Source: Moniliophthora roreri
Lineage: Eukaryota; Basidiomycota; Agaricomycetes; Agaricales; Marasmiaceae
Assembly (NCBI GenBank): GCA_001466705.2
Contig: LATX02000184.1
Location: 62,001-126,000, forward strand
Length of the DNA stretch: 64,000 nt
Direction: 5' to 3'
The position numbers were made by a program, and so were the translations under genes. The notes under the pieces are model-generated. The model did no database searches. It saw only the letters and a list, made by a program, of their open reading frames with translations, and was not told the origin of the DNA. Of the stretch, positions 34,683 to 44,715 are shown piece after piece (the stretch's first letter is position 1; every line of letters begins with the position of its first letter).

Positions 34683-37600
34683 CTAGATGTCGTCCCCAGC
34701 CTCGAGCCGTCGCAACAATGATTTCAGCTCGTCGATGTCTTTCTTGAAACCATTATCACTTGTAGTCTCAGCCCTCCGAATCCCGCTCTCATATCCTGAT
34801 TCACCAGTGGTCGGCCTGCTGTCATCCTCTAAGAGCCATTGATCGAGCTGCTTGGATATAGACTTGGCCTTCAGACGAAAATGAGTGCGAACCACGTCTC
34901 CAAATGGTTCAGGCGGGTTTTTGAGATTCCCCAGCATCTTTAGCAGTAGAATCAGAGAAGCAAACAGCGTACGCGAGTGATACTTACAGCCGTCTTCACC
35001 ACCATACGACGTACGTTCGCAGAATCTGTGGGGCCCATTGGGTCGGAAGGTCATCAGAAGAGCCTACGTTTCGACTCACATGCTTTAGACTGAGGCGTCC
35101 CGCCGCTTGAGGCCCAGCCAGGTTCGTTAAGATAAGGTTCTTCGCATAGAATCATCGATTGAATGGAGATCAGAACCTGAAGCAGTGTCGACTTTCCAGA
35201 GACCCATCCAGGACCCGACCAAGTGCCTTTAGGATAGAGCTTAAAGAAAGTACTCCGATACAAAAGAGCACGTACCGAGCAGAGAAAGGCAAACTTTTCC
35301 ATCAGCATATAGATTTGGATTGAAACGGAACTTCCCTCCGTTGGTCTGAGTCGCTCCTCAGTAGATGGGATTACCTCACAGAATCCATACACACCGTCAT
35401 GTATTTGACTGAAGGAGGAGATTGGTTGTATGATGGTCCTAAGAAAATATCGAATAGGTAGCTGATGGGCGCGGCTGAGCTTGCTGACCGGGCGTCAAAG
35501 TAATAGGCTCACCATCCATTATAGTATCTAAGGAGGCAGTAATGAATTGTGACTATTACGATGCCAGCTTGCTTCCAAAACTCACGGTGTTCCTTCGGGT
35601 CCTGTTATCAACGCTTTGATGATGTCGACACGAGTTTCATCTACCCTCAAGAATATTGAAGAATCCCACCTGTATCGAATAGTTTAGATCATTATACAGT
35701 CAAGAGTCGGATTGTGATGACCTACGCTACAGGCAAGTTCATCGTAAGGATAGCGAGCTGATAGTACGCAAGTAAGTTCAAGTAATAGAGGTAGACATCG
35801 TCAATCTTCACGCACCTCCTTTGCGATAGCAAGACTCCTCTTTGGTATGTCAGAGTTAGCGAGCATACGAGCTTCGGTGTTGTAGTAGAATTTATAAGAC
35901 GGCGTTTCGTCTTCGGGAGCGTTTTTTGCCGGTGGGACAGACAAATCGCAATATTCGAAGCGTGCCTGGACCAGGACAATGAGTATAGAATGGGTAAAGA
36001 AGACGTTATAAGTTTACCGCTTTCGCCCATTCCATGTAGGCCTTCTTGGCACTTTCTTCTGTTTCACCCGCGTACACGTACATGTCAACTGAGGAAGTGA
36101 CCTTCGGCAGAGAGGCCTGTAGCCGGGTGACAAAAGCCTCTCCCTTGGCTTCCCTCAACGCTTTATCAATGTTCGCGGTGGTAGATAATATTCTCTTGCA
36201 GAAGCTGAGCAGTTTCTGGTTCTCCTCTGACATTAGTGTGACTTGCTCCTTGGACTTGCCCTTCGAGTCGATAGTCAGACGCTTTTGCTCTTCAGTGAGC
36301 TCCTCGGGTTCTTCCTCAACCTTCTTCATACTTTCCAATCCTTTGATTGCTGCTTGCGCCTGTATTGCAATACCCTCCAGCAACTCTCGGGGACTGGCGC
36401 TCCCTTCGTAGATTATTGTCCGCTCACGCACAGGCGAATTCGACTTTCCAGACTTCTTAGCGGTGAAATTCTTCACTGAAGCCACAGCCATGATGGGCAT
36501 GGCCATCATACTTGCCAGAGCTTCATGGTTGGAAATGGTCTGTGGGAGTGAGCGCATAGGATAATCCATGACAACATATGACATACCTCTAGCCATTCCA
36601 AGAGCTCGAAATATAGTACTGAGCGATCCGACATATCCGCGAGCGAGTCATTTCGAAGAAGCGAGCTGCAGACATAATTGAATCTTCTCCGTAGGTGGGC
36701 AAGAGCGGTTGGGTGTACGAGATAGTCGCTCGTTCGGCCGCCGCCCGGACGATGGAGCGAGGGGAGATAGGTTCTGACGGCAGTCAAAAGCTTTCCGATT
36801 CGTTCATCTTTGAGTAATTGTTGTGCCTGGGCCTCTGCTTGCCCAGATTGCTGCCATACAATCAGAATGATCCCTTTTCGTGACAACATCAAGCACGCAC
36901 ATCCTCTTTCTGATCACCAGCATAACCAATACCACCCTTTTGCTTCTTCCCTTTGACTGCACCGTAATAAACATCGTCATCTTCATCAACATCAACAGGT
37001 GCCGGAGAGTCCGTCTTTCTTCGCTTACTGTTTCGTGCTTTAGGCTCCTTGATGCCTGAAGATTCTGAACCCTCTCCGCTCTGATCTGTGAACATATGTT
37101 CAATCATGTACAGTCCGATGCCGAGAATGACGCCCTGCAGGTTGGAGCAGTGGAAGAGAGGATCGTAGTTTTGAGCCATCGAAGCTCTCGAAGTTTTGTC
37201 TGCAGAAGCAGACTCTCCACAAGCAAAACAGAATTCCGTGTGACATCGTTCACATGTTCGAGGCGCGATCTTTCTTAATTGGTCGATATACGTCGAAAAA
37301 TCGTTCTGTTGACCAATTTATCAAACGATTGGTAACCACGAAGGACCGGGACACTCACGAAGACGGAGAAAAAGTCACTCTTCTTGCGAGGAACAGAAGC
37401 ACCACAGCCCTGGGGGCACGAACACGACCCCTCGCTCAACTGAGAGTAAAGGGCGAACAGAAAACTCTGTTCACCTCCTTCCGGACAACCTTTCATCCAT
37501 TGACCTTGCGTCATGAGTCTGACTTGCTCGCTGATACCGGGAATCGTGACAACTTCTGGGTCTTCTTCTACTTCGATCACTTCTTCACGGCGGTCCTTAG

Positions 37601-38182
37601 AGAAGAAGATGCCTGTAAAGCCAGTGTATCAATGTAGATGGTTCGTGGGGTATAACACATGTTTCTACAGACCAGCATAGGGATCTGATTCAACGTTCGG
37701 CCTCGAGTTATTACTCATTGGGATCATGTCGTCGTCCGAGTCATAAGCAGCAAAATCAGAACCTATTGGAGAGTAAGCGAGCTGTCATAGTCTCGCCACA
37801 TACAACGCACCATCGTCTTCCTCATCGCCAGCCGCATCTTCATGCTCCATTTCCTCGTCCTCGTATGAAGGCGTCTGTTATACCAGTTCAGTTTGTTCAG
37901 TTTGTTCAGAGCTATTCCTCGCGACGACTCGCGACGACATGTCTTACATTCGTCCGTGGGGGTTTGGAAGGTGCAGCTTCATCTTTGCCTTCGTCTTCAT
38001 CTATGTCATCAAACTTCCCCTCGAATATCTTCTCTGCTGCCTGCATTACATCCTTGTATTGGCGCAAGGCAGCGCGTGCTTGAGCGGTAGTAGCCCCCTG
38101 CGATCTTCCAATTCCTATCAGCAAACTTCGGAAGTGTAAAGTCACTGACCATCTCTACTAGCTGTTCAACTTCCTTCTCCAT
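34683..38182 (-). CDS. Large ubiquitin-conjugating (E2) protein with UBA and Cys-rich module
   Basis: Reads from MEKEVEQLVEM at 38182 to the TAG at 34683 over many short exons. Order of parts: a UBA-like helical domain (about residues 1-45); an acidic linker; a cysteine-rich segment containing CERCHTEFCFACGES, resembling an IBR or RING2 zinc module; a basic linker with KARNSKRRK, a possible nuclear signal; a long helical region (about 36890-36006); then a C-terminal UBC domain with NPNLYADGKVCLSLLGTW (catalytic Cys), WVSGKSTLLQVLISIQSM and EPYLNEPGW. The UBC part resembles UBE2O/BIRC6-type E2 enzymes, which can act as E2 and E3 together. It likely transfers ubiquitin to substrates directly. 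Exon junctions around the Cys-rich part (37600-37200) are uncertain. Confidence 0.8.
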
Positions 38183-38414
38183 TACGATGACTGGGTACTG
38201 AGTAAGGATAAGGAATGATTACAAGGGCGCGTAAGATGGTGGTAACAAAGAGGCTTTCAGTGGTATGATTATGTAACAGCATTGATAAAAATGTCTACAC
38301 ATCTCTGGTGTGAGTAGAAGGAATACAAGATCAAGTGAGAGATCATAGCAGAATGCATAGCAAGAATGAGTGAGGCCATAATCAAGCAGATCGTTTGGTG
38401 GTATGATTATTTTA

Positions 38415-38610
38415 CTGTCACTCCGGAAAATAATGGGAATCTGGACTTTATGTTCGCCTGTCATTGTCATAAAAAAGCCGTCATCGAATTCACTATTAAA
38501 CCAGTCATGTGGGAGTCATTCTCCTTCAATGTCCCAGCTGGGCCAGGTTGACCCTACAATGACACAGATGAAACGAAGTTGGCATTCCCCATTATTTTCC
38601 GGAATGACGG
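38415..38610. mobile_element. 196-bp MITE with TA target site, in the 3' region of the GILT gene
   Basis: The left end CTGTCACTCCGGAAAATAAT and the right end, inverse of CCGTCATTCCGGAAAATAAT, are about 22-bp inverted repeats with two mismatches. TA flanks both sides (38413-38414 and 38611-38612). No coding capacity. It ends 12 bp beyond the stop codon of the GILT-like gene, so it should form part of that gene's 3' untranslated region. Confidence 0.8.
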
Positions 38611-38622
38611 TAAGGCTGGGGT

Positions 38623-39477
38623 TCAATTGCCTGCATTAAGTTTGTTGTATTCATCATTGATTTGGCGAACGAAATCGTTCACAGTATGTCCATTCTGCAG
38701 CAGAGGAATCAGATGATGGTTTGACGCCGTCACTGGAGATGAAATTTCCGTACGTTACATTTCCGCCAATCCCCGCCATCGTGGATGCAAACTTCTTCGC
38801 CATTAATGACCACCGTGCAACTCGTCTTTAGGCCCATCTGCTTCCCAAGAAGTACGTTATCCTTCAATAGAGAGATGCCTTCTTCCCCGGTCCCGCTAGC
38901 ATCAGGACCCGTGCATGCGCCAATACCGCTACCATCCCAATCAATATTGGCTGCCTTCGCACATTTATAAGCGGTTTGTGGAAGCCCTATTTGGGGAATC
39001 CCTTGAAAATTCGTACAATGCAGATATTCCCAGTAATGAGCAAAGGAAGTGTATTTCTGAACGCAGAGTTGATGTATATTTCCGACACATTCTTCGCGTC
39101 CATGTTTGCAAGTGACACCAATTTCCGGTTCTGATGGATCAATGCTGGAACAGCTATCAGTGGTAGAGCTGAGTATTACAGCCCAGATTACGCACTTCGC
39201 AATGTATATCAGGGAGATGTCAACCTTGTTGGCGACTTTCGTGAGTACCTGATCAAAGATATTTTCGCAAATGAGAGCGTCGGGACATCTGCTCATTACG
39301 CCTAAAGAGTGTCAGGCTGCAGGTTCACTTACCGCTGAATACAGACACACCTAGCTGCACTGGAACCTTGACGTCATCCATATTGAGGACTGACTGCCGG
39401 GCATTCTGCGTGAAGAGAGAGAAGCAGAAGAGTACAAAATTGGGTAACAAGAGAACCAGGAAGGATAGAAACATCAT
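38623..39477 (-). CDS. GILT-family thiol reductase (secreted or vacuolar)
   Basis: Starts MMFLSFLVLLLPNF, a clear signal peptide, at 39477. An intron near 39345-39310 joins VSVFSG to VMSRCPDALICE. The GILT signature CKHGREECVGNIHQLC matches C-Q/K-H-G-x2-E-C-x2-N-x4-C, and many further cysteines follow. The N-terminal redox site reads CPDALIC (C-x5-C) rather than the C-x2-C of animal GILT. A last intron near 38750-38690 joins the Cys-rich end to NGHTVNDFVRQIN, ending at TGA 38623-38625. The family reduces disulfides in acidic compartments or outside the cell. Whether this variant site is catalytic is not certain. The 38415-38610 MITE sits just downstream. Confidence 0.8.
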
Positions 39478-39567
39478 GGTGGTTCAGTGCTGAGCTTGGG
39501 GGAAGGTGACAGTGAGGTGTCAAACTCACTCAGTATTGCGACTTCGAACTCCGAGTTTGGTTTACGA

Positions 39568-40347
39568 CTACGTCATAGATACATTTTGGTTCTCATCCCA
39601 TATCTTCCTAGCTTCCGTGTCGGTAACTGGCGGAGTAAAGTACTTACATCTAGACCTAAAGGCTATAAAAAGTAAGAAAATGCTTACTACAACGATGAAA
39701 ACTCATTCTACCTTCGAGTGAACGCTTCCGTATGATCATCTCGACAGTAAGTTCGTTGTGTATCTGCTTGCGCTGTTCCATAGTTGAAATGGAAATTTGG
39801 AGGTAACAATAAATGCATCACACCTTCACCTGGTCAGTGTACTGCTCTGCTCGGGCTTTTCGTACGGAACCAGGATCAGAGTCCTGGTTCTGAATGACTT
39901 GTTGCTTCACGTTCATGGAGTCCTCGAAAACATTTTCGCAAAATTCAATCAACTGACTTCTCCGTTTCCAATTTGCTTTCCATACAATCCCAGAGTGGTC
40001 AGCCCAAGGTTTCAGGGATTAGATTTGGATGCGCACCAACAAGCTCTTGCCATATCTTCGCACATGCTTGGTCCTGAACAGTTCCCTTTCCTGGTCTTTC
40101 ACGCTCCTGGTCGCGTATAGCTGCGTTCGCTCGGTTGAGACGCATAGTTATAGCGTCATCCAGCATTCGATACTCTTTCAAGAGGTCTACGTGGAATCAG
40201 TCAGAAGCGCGTAACGTGGAGCGAAATTGTCCCACCTTTGAATAGCGACAGATCTGCGCATGTATTTTTGGATACATGAACTATTTGAGGTGTCAGAGTT
40301 GGTCCTTGGACAGCGATACTGCCCAGCTGAGGCCCCTTTGACGACAT
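39568..40347 (-). CDS. MIX23: MIX23/Cid2 family mitochondrial intermembrane-space protein
   Basis: Begins MSSKGPQLGSIAVQG at 40347 and, spliced, reads NTCADLSLFKDLLKEYRMLD, then MRLNRANAA, QACAKIWQEL, RSQLIEFCENV, a helical QVIQNQDSD segment, and the C-terminus RSRCKYFTPPVTDTE, ending with TAG at 39568-39570. Spaced cysteines (NTC, QAC, EFC, SRC) and the C-terminal CKYFTPP match the MIX23 (CCDC58, formerly caffeine-induced death protein 2) family, small oxidised proteins tied to mitochondrial protein import. About 160-170 residues fits. No targeting sequence is visible, as expected for proteins trapped by disulfide formation. Introns near 40235-40180, 39995-39960, 39830-39785 and 39715-39672 are inferred. 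Confidence 0.8.
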
Positions 40348-41545
40348 GGTCGCCTCGAGTGAACACGATGATCGTGAGAATCGCATCGGGCGTCTTTCTG
40401 ATCAACCTGGTCACCTCTAACTTCGGCCAGCACTGAGCTTTCTCCCAAAGACAAGTTCGAATGACTCGGTTGCTTTCCAGGACCGAGATAGCCTTCATTA
40501 ACAAGCTGTCTAAATCTAGCTATATGGTCCAGAACTGGCACGGCCTCTCGGCTTTCACAGTTGATACCAATTCATTTTCCAGGACTCGCATGCGAGCAGC
40601 AGCGGAAGTTGTTTGAAAGTCTAAGTATCAGTGCTCGACTTCGAATTTGGGCGGCCAGGGCCCAGCGCTCGTATCGACTTTGTGAGTCCCTTGCCCATGT
40701 GATACCTTTGGCTCTCCTCTAATAATACCGCGACATACTTGAGAAATTGGAGTGGAAACCATTCGCATGTCGAGAAAGGAAATCTGAACGGAATGAAAAA
40801 TATCTTAGTCTCAGTATGCGGCTCGGGGTCCTACGTGTAAATTAGCAGACAAACAAAGCATCGTCCCCCCGGTAAATACAGGCGCAGGTCCCAACACGCT
40901 TCCCCAAGTTTACCTTTGGGGCTAGCCCAAGGCATGGTCGTTGTAGATTCTACCCATGCTGCTCAGGGAATTGCCTATTCTTTTGAGCAATATAAGACCA
41001 CGAGTGGCAGTGCTATTTCGCCCCAGGGCTGAACCAGAACGCCCGCTTTAGTACCGGTGCGGCTATCTGTTCCTCTTTCTGTCGACCTTTGATATTAATT
41101 ACAGACGTCCAGGATGGTGATAGGACCCACAAGTATCTTTTCCCTTGGGGATAACCGAGAACCATTCAATGGGATTCCGTTGAGAAAGCCCTCGAAATGA
41201 GCAAAAAATTGCACAAATCCTGTGAATGCTCCCAACCTCTCCCCTGCTCTTGACCTTTCGTCATTCAACAGGGACTTCCATCGAGCTGGCGTAACTCGGA
41301 TCTATCATTCTCTGGAAAATTAGGGTAATAAATACAGCTCTTTCGACGTGACAAAATAGGGATACATGAGTCACCGATTCAGTGACCGTGAAAGGATCAG
41401 AAGACAACTTGAAGAGATGTCATATATGAATGGTATCAAAGAGGGGAATATGCATTGTCCCGGAATGCCTGCGAGTGTCGTCGAGCTCAGGAAAGAATAC
41501 GATAAATGTCTACTGATATGCCCAAGTCGATATTGCAACAGTGTT
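40348..41545. other. Intergenic region, possible unrecognised minus-strand gene
   Basis: Minus-strand sequence at about 40620-40290 has protein-like stretches (ARMRVLENELVSTVKA and REAVPVLDHIARFRQLV) in two frames that could be exons of a small helical protein overlapping the MIX23 5' end. I could not join them with convincing splice sites. From 40800 to 41545 I see nothing coding. Confidence 0.4.
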
Positions 41546-42708
41546 CTAGCTTTGCGCATACGGAATGTAACTCGCAGTAGCGGATCGTCCTAAAAACTCC
41601 GCCTGTCTTTCGGCGTTCTTCCGTGATATCGCTTTGGGTACGTAGCCGTGTGTGTCAACCTTGTGTCGGTGTAGTCGAGCAGGGTCATTGTAGCGTTCCT
41701 CGCAGCCCGGGTAGCTGCAGACATGTGGCTCTTCTTTTGTGCTGTTACGCGTGGTTCAGTCAAGGTCCATCTGTGATCGTTCATTGACTTACTGTTTGGC
41801 AGAAATATGCACATTAAGGCTAGTTTTCTGATCGGAAATTGGAGGTCAGTGACGAAAATTCTTTATGTGAAGTGCAGACAAACGTACCTGAGAAAAGGTT
41901 TGATTGCAATGAGGACAGGTGAATGGCCTATGTTAATATAGAGTCAGTAAACGAGCCTTGGCCAGTAAGGACGTGAGTTCACTTGATTTTGAGGTGTACA
42001 TTTTCAATATGACGCTTAACCAACTGTTTTTTGCCGGAATAATGACATCGTTTGAGCTCTCCTCCCAGGAATGGCTCTTTCCATCCACACCGCCATTCTC
42101 CAGGCTGTTTGAGCTGTTCAGCATAAGTTGACCAGTCGCTTTTACCGTCGGAGTAGTCGGATGATGATGAACGAGCAGAGGACTTGGAAGGAGTCGATAG
42201 GAAGCTCTCTTCCAGTGACAATATGTCGTACGCCCTACGAACATCAGCCTTTAAAGGTTCCGGCGATGGTCTTTGAAAAGAAGCATGTTCAGTATCGAGT
42301 TTACCACCCCAGTTTATGGCTCCTGACCTCGTGTACCTCTTTGGCAACATCTTCGGCGGGATAGAAGTGGCGGTCGAAGATCTACCATCGAGCGGGCCAT
42401 TGACGAAGTAAACGACATTCGAGGATGGTGCAGAGTTGGATCCTCGCGATTCGACACTTTGACCTAACGGTGCCCAGGAGTATCTTGCTGTATCCCCATT
42501 AAACACCCCTAGAGTTACACCAGATAACGGTCGTGGCGTATTTGTGCGCGAGGATAATTCCGAAGTTCTAAAGAACGACTGTGTCGGACAGATGCAGTAT
42601 CAAAAGATAGAAGCGTTATTACCTTGTAACAGCAACATTGGCCATACCTCGTAACAGCCTACCTTCGCTATTGGAGCTACTAGAGCTGCTGGGACGTGGT
42701 TGGTACAT
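41546..42708 (-). CDS. C2H2 zinc-finger protein (probable transcription factor)
   Basis: Starts MYQPRPSSSSSSNSEG at 42708, has a Ser/Pro-rich N-terminal half, and ends SYIPYAQS before the TAG at 41546-41548. The C-terminal half has three zinc-finger-like units: CGWKEPF...CHYSGKKQLVKRHIENVH; CPHCNQTFSQKTSLNVH after an intron near 41890; and CSYPGCEERYNDPARLHRH with DTH. This arrangement is usual for fungal DNA-binding proteins. Introns near 42620-42570, 41940-41830 and 41800-41745 are inferred. Target genes cannot be guessed. It is about 300 residues long. A basic region between fingers and C-terminus (KAISRKNAERQ) may aid nuclear import. Confidence 0.75.
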
Positions 42709-43563
42709 CGTCGGAGATAAAACCTGCAAGAAAAGAAGATGTGGCGTAAGCGATGAGTACGCTTCCTGCCCATACCAGAGAGCTACGCTGCGTGTAGCTT
42801 GAGATATTGCTTTTTGCGCCACTGATCTGCATTCGTTAAAATGCAAAGTAGGTCGCTTGGCGCGCCCAGCGAAAAGGATTCATAGGGTAATCATAGAAAG
42901 GATGTGGCGAAGCTGCTCTGCAAAACGAGCACCTACTGTAGTGTTATAAAGCTTCTTAACCAGAATGCAAGACTAAGATGCAGAAGATTATGACAGGGAG
43001 AGGAATGTCGCGAGTATGTGGAAAGGGATGAGGTAGACTCACGGAAGAAGTAATTCACCATGAGCATCGTGTTAGCCTTAAGTTTGATTATAGTTGAAAT
43101 TCCGACCTGTGAAGAATACGTCTTCTAAGCGGTGATCAGCGAGGCTAGATCTAACCAGGATCTCGAGCAAGGAAGCCGAGCGCTCAAGGCAAAAAACCAA
43201 AAGCAATCCGACCATCCCGATGAGCCCAATATTCATCATCGAGATATAGCTTTTTCGCTGTTCCTATCAGCTGCTGATAGATGAAGCCAGGTAGAATACA
43301 CAGCCCGAGAGAAAGCATAAAAGCGACTTTGTAAAATTGTACTTCTCACGTGGACCCACAAGACCAAGCTTGCACAAACATTGTTGACTGCCAACTTTTA
43401 AGGCTCCGCAGCGTCCCTTCGGAGTTAGATCATTGTAGTGCATTTGTGATTGGTATACAACATCATACATAAAAGAAGAATGATCCAGCGGCTATAGGGT
43501 AATCATTAGCTGATATACAATGTGGTACGCGGATGTCATACTCACAAAGACAGAAATTATGAG
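42709..43563. other. Intergenic region, no gene recognised
   Basis: About 850 bp between two minus-strand genes. It probably holds the promoter and 5' leader of the zinc-finger gene. Short frames such as 43267-43470 (minus) show no domain. Confidence 0.5.
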
Positions 43564-44320
43564 TTACGACAAAACCATAAGCTCAAAAGGCTTCGCGCCC
43601 ACATCAAGTGAACTCCAATCTTCTTCCTCCCCATCGAGATGTTGCCCTTGAGCCGCCGACTCGTTGCTTTCATCAATCACGTTATCGTTTGGATTTTTGT
43701 GGGGCCACAAACTGGCGGGTAAAGATTGGGTCTGCATCAGCGCTCGAGCAGATGGTTTCCTGAGGGCCTTGATGGGCCTGTCGCTCAGATATAGAGACCC
43801 TGAGGAGAGGTCGTCGGGACGGATCGCCGCACTTTCCCTTTCTTCGAGGGACCCGACCATAAAGATGTCGCTGTCGACTTCCTGGGGACTGGAACTCCTG
43901 GCTCGCTTAAGTTTCCTATGGGACGTAGGTACTGATGAGGAGGCCTCGTGATTCTGGGAGTAAAATGATGTAACATCACGAAGGGTATCATTAGCAGAGC
44001 GGAAGAGATGACCAGTGGAGAGCGATTTTGCACGAGATGGAGTGGGGTCACTGCTCGATGGAAATCCGTGTGCGACACCTGTTGTCTCAAGTCAACATTA
44101 CGGATAATAGGTCAGTTAGCATTACGCACTACGCCTGACGTGCATTGCTCGGTTTCGGATTTGGGACGCGTAATCTGGGGTTGTTGTTCTGATGGTCTGT
44201 GATCTGAGCTACGAAAACCTGGAGAAGAGATGGAACATACGATGGTGAAGCATTCGAAGCCGAGTTTGACGCGTGAATTTCGTCTGTTAGGACGCGTTTG
44301 AGGTTATTCTGCTCCATCAT
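43564..44320 (-). CDS. Protein of unknown function
   Basis: Begins MMEQNNLKRVLTDEIHAS at 44320 and ends DVGAKPFELMVLS at 43564. Two introns are needed: one near 44240-44210 (GTATGT...GTAG), the other near 44140-44080. The protein is hydrophilic, Ser/Pro-rich in the middle, with KLKRARSSSP, a possible phosphorylated nuclear-signal-like stretch, and a conserved-looking SLYLSDRPIKALRKPS. The acidic C-terminus reads EEEDWSSLDVG. No domain was recognised. About 210 residues. The 396-bp gap to the kelch gene on the other strand may be a shared promoter. Confidence 0.55.
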
Positions 44321-44715
44321 AATGGGGAAACAGGAGTAAGGACTGCAAGTACTTTGCCCGGTGGTTGTGGGAGAGGAACAGGAAGCGTGGGAGATTGAGA
44401 TTCCGACCTTGTGACAAATTGCCGGCCGGCATGTAGCGCTCCCGGCTAATTGTCGTTGCTCATCTGGTCAGCCCTGGCAGCCCTAGCTCTTCCTGACTCT
44501 CCGAGACGCTTAAAATATAAAGCAATTCTGTCGAGGCATGAGCTGGAAAAAAGGTCCGAGGAAAAGTGTGAAGCGTGTAAACAATCACCTCCAAACGCGG
44601 CAAGGCTCATGTGCGTGTGTCAATAGTGATGTGTCGCCGACGGTTCGACAACTCTGTCACAAACAACTCACTGCGAGTTCCCTCGCCTCCGTCTGGGCAC
44701 TCCCCCAGCCCTCGA

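Noticed and set aside
40187..40541. A separate gene upstream of MIX23
   Set aside because: Helical protein-like stretches occur in two frames but no convincing start or splice sites join them; left as an open possibility.
43267..43470. 67-codon minus-strand frame
   Set aside because: No domain, no neighbouring exons that extend it, and composition like intergenic DNA.
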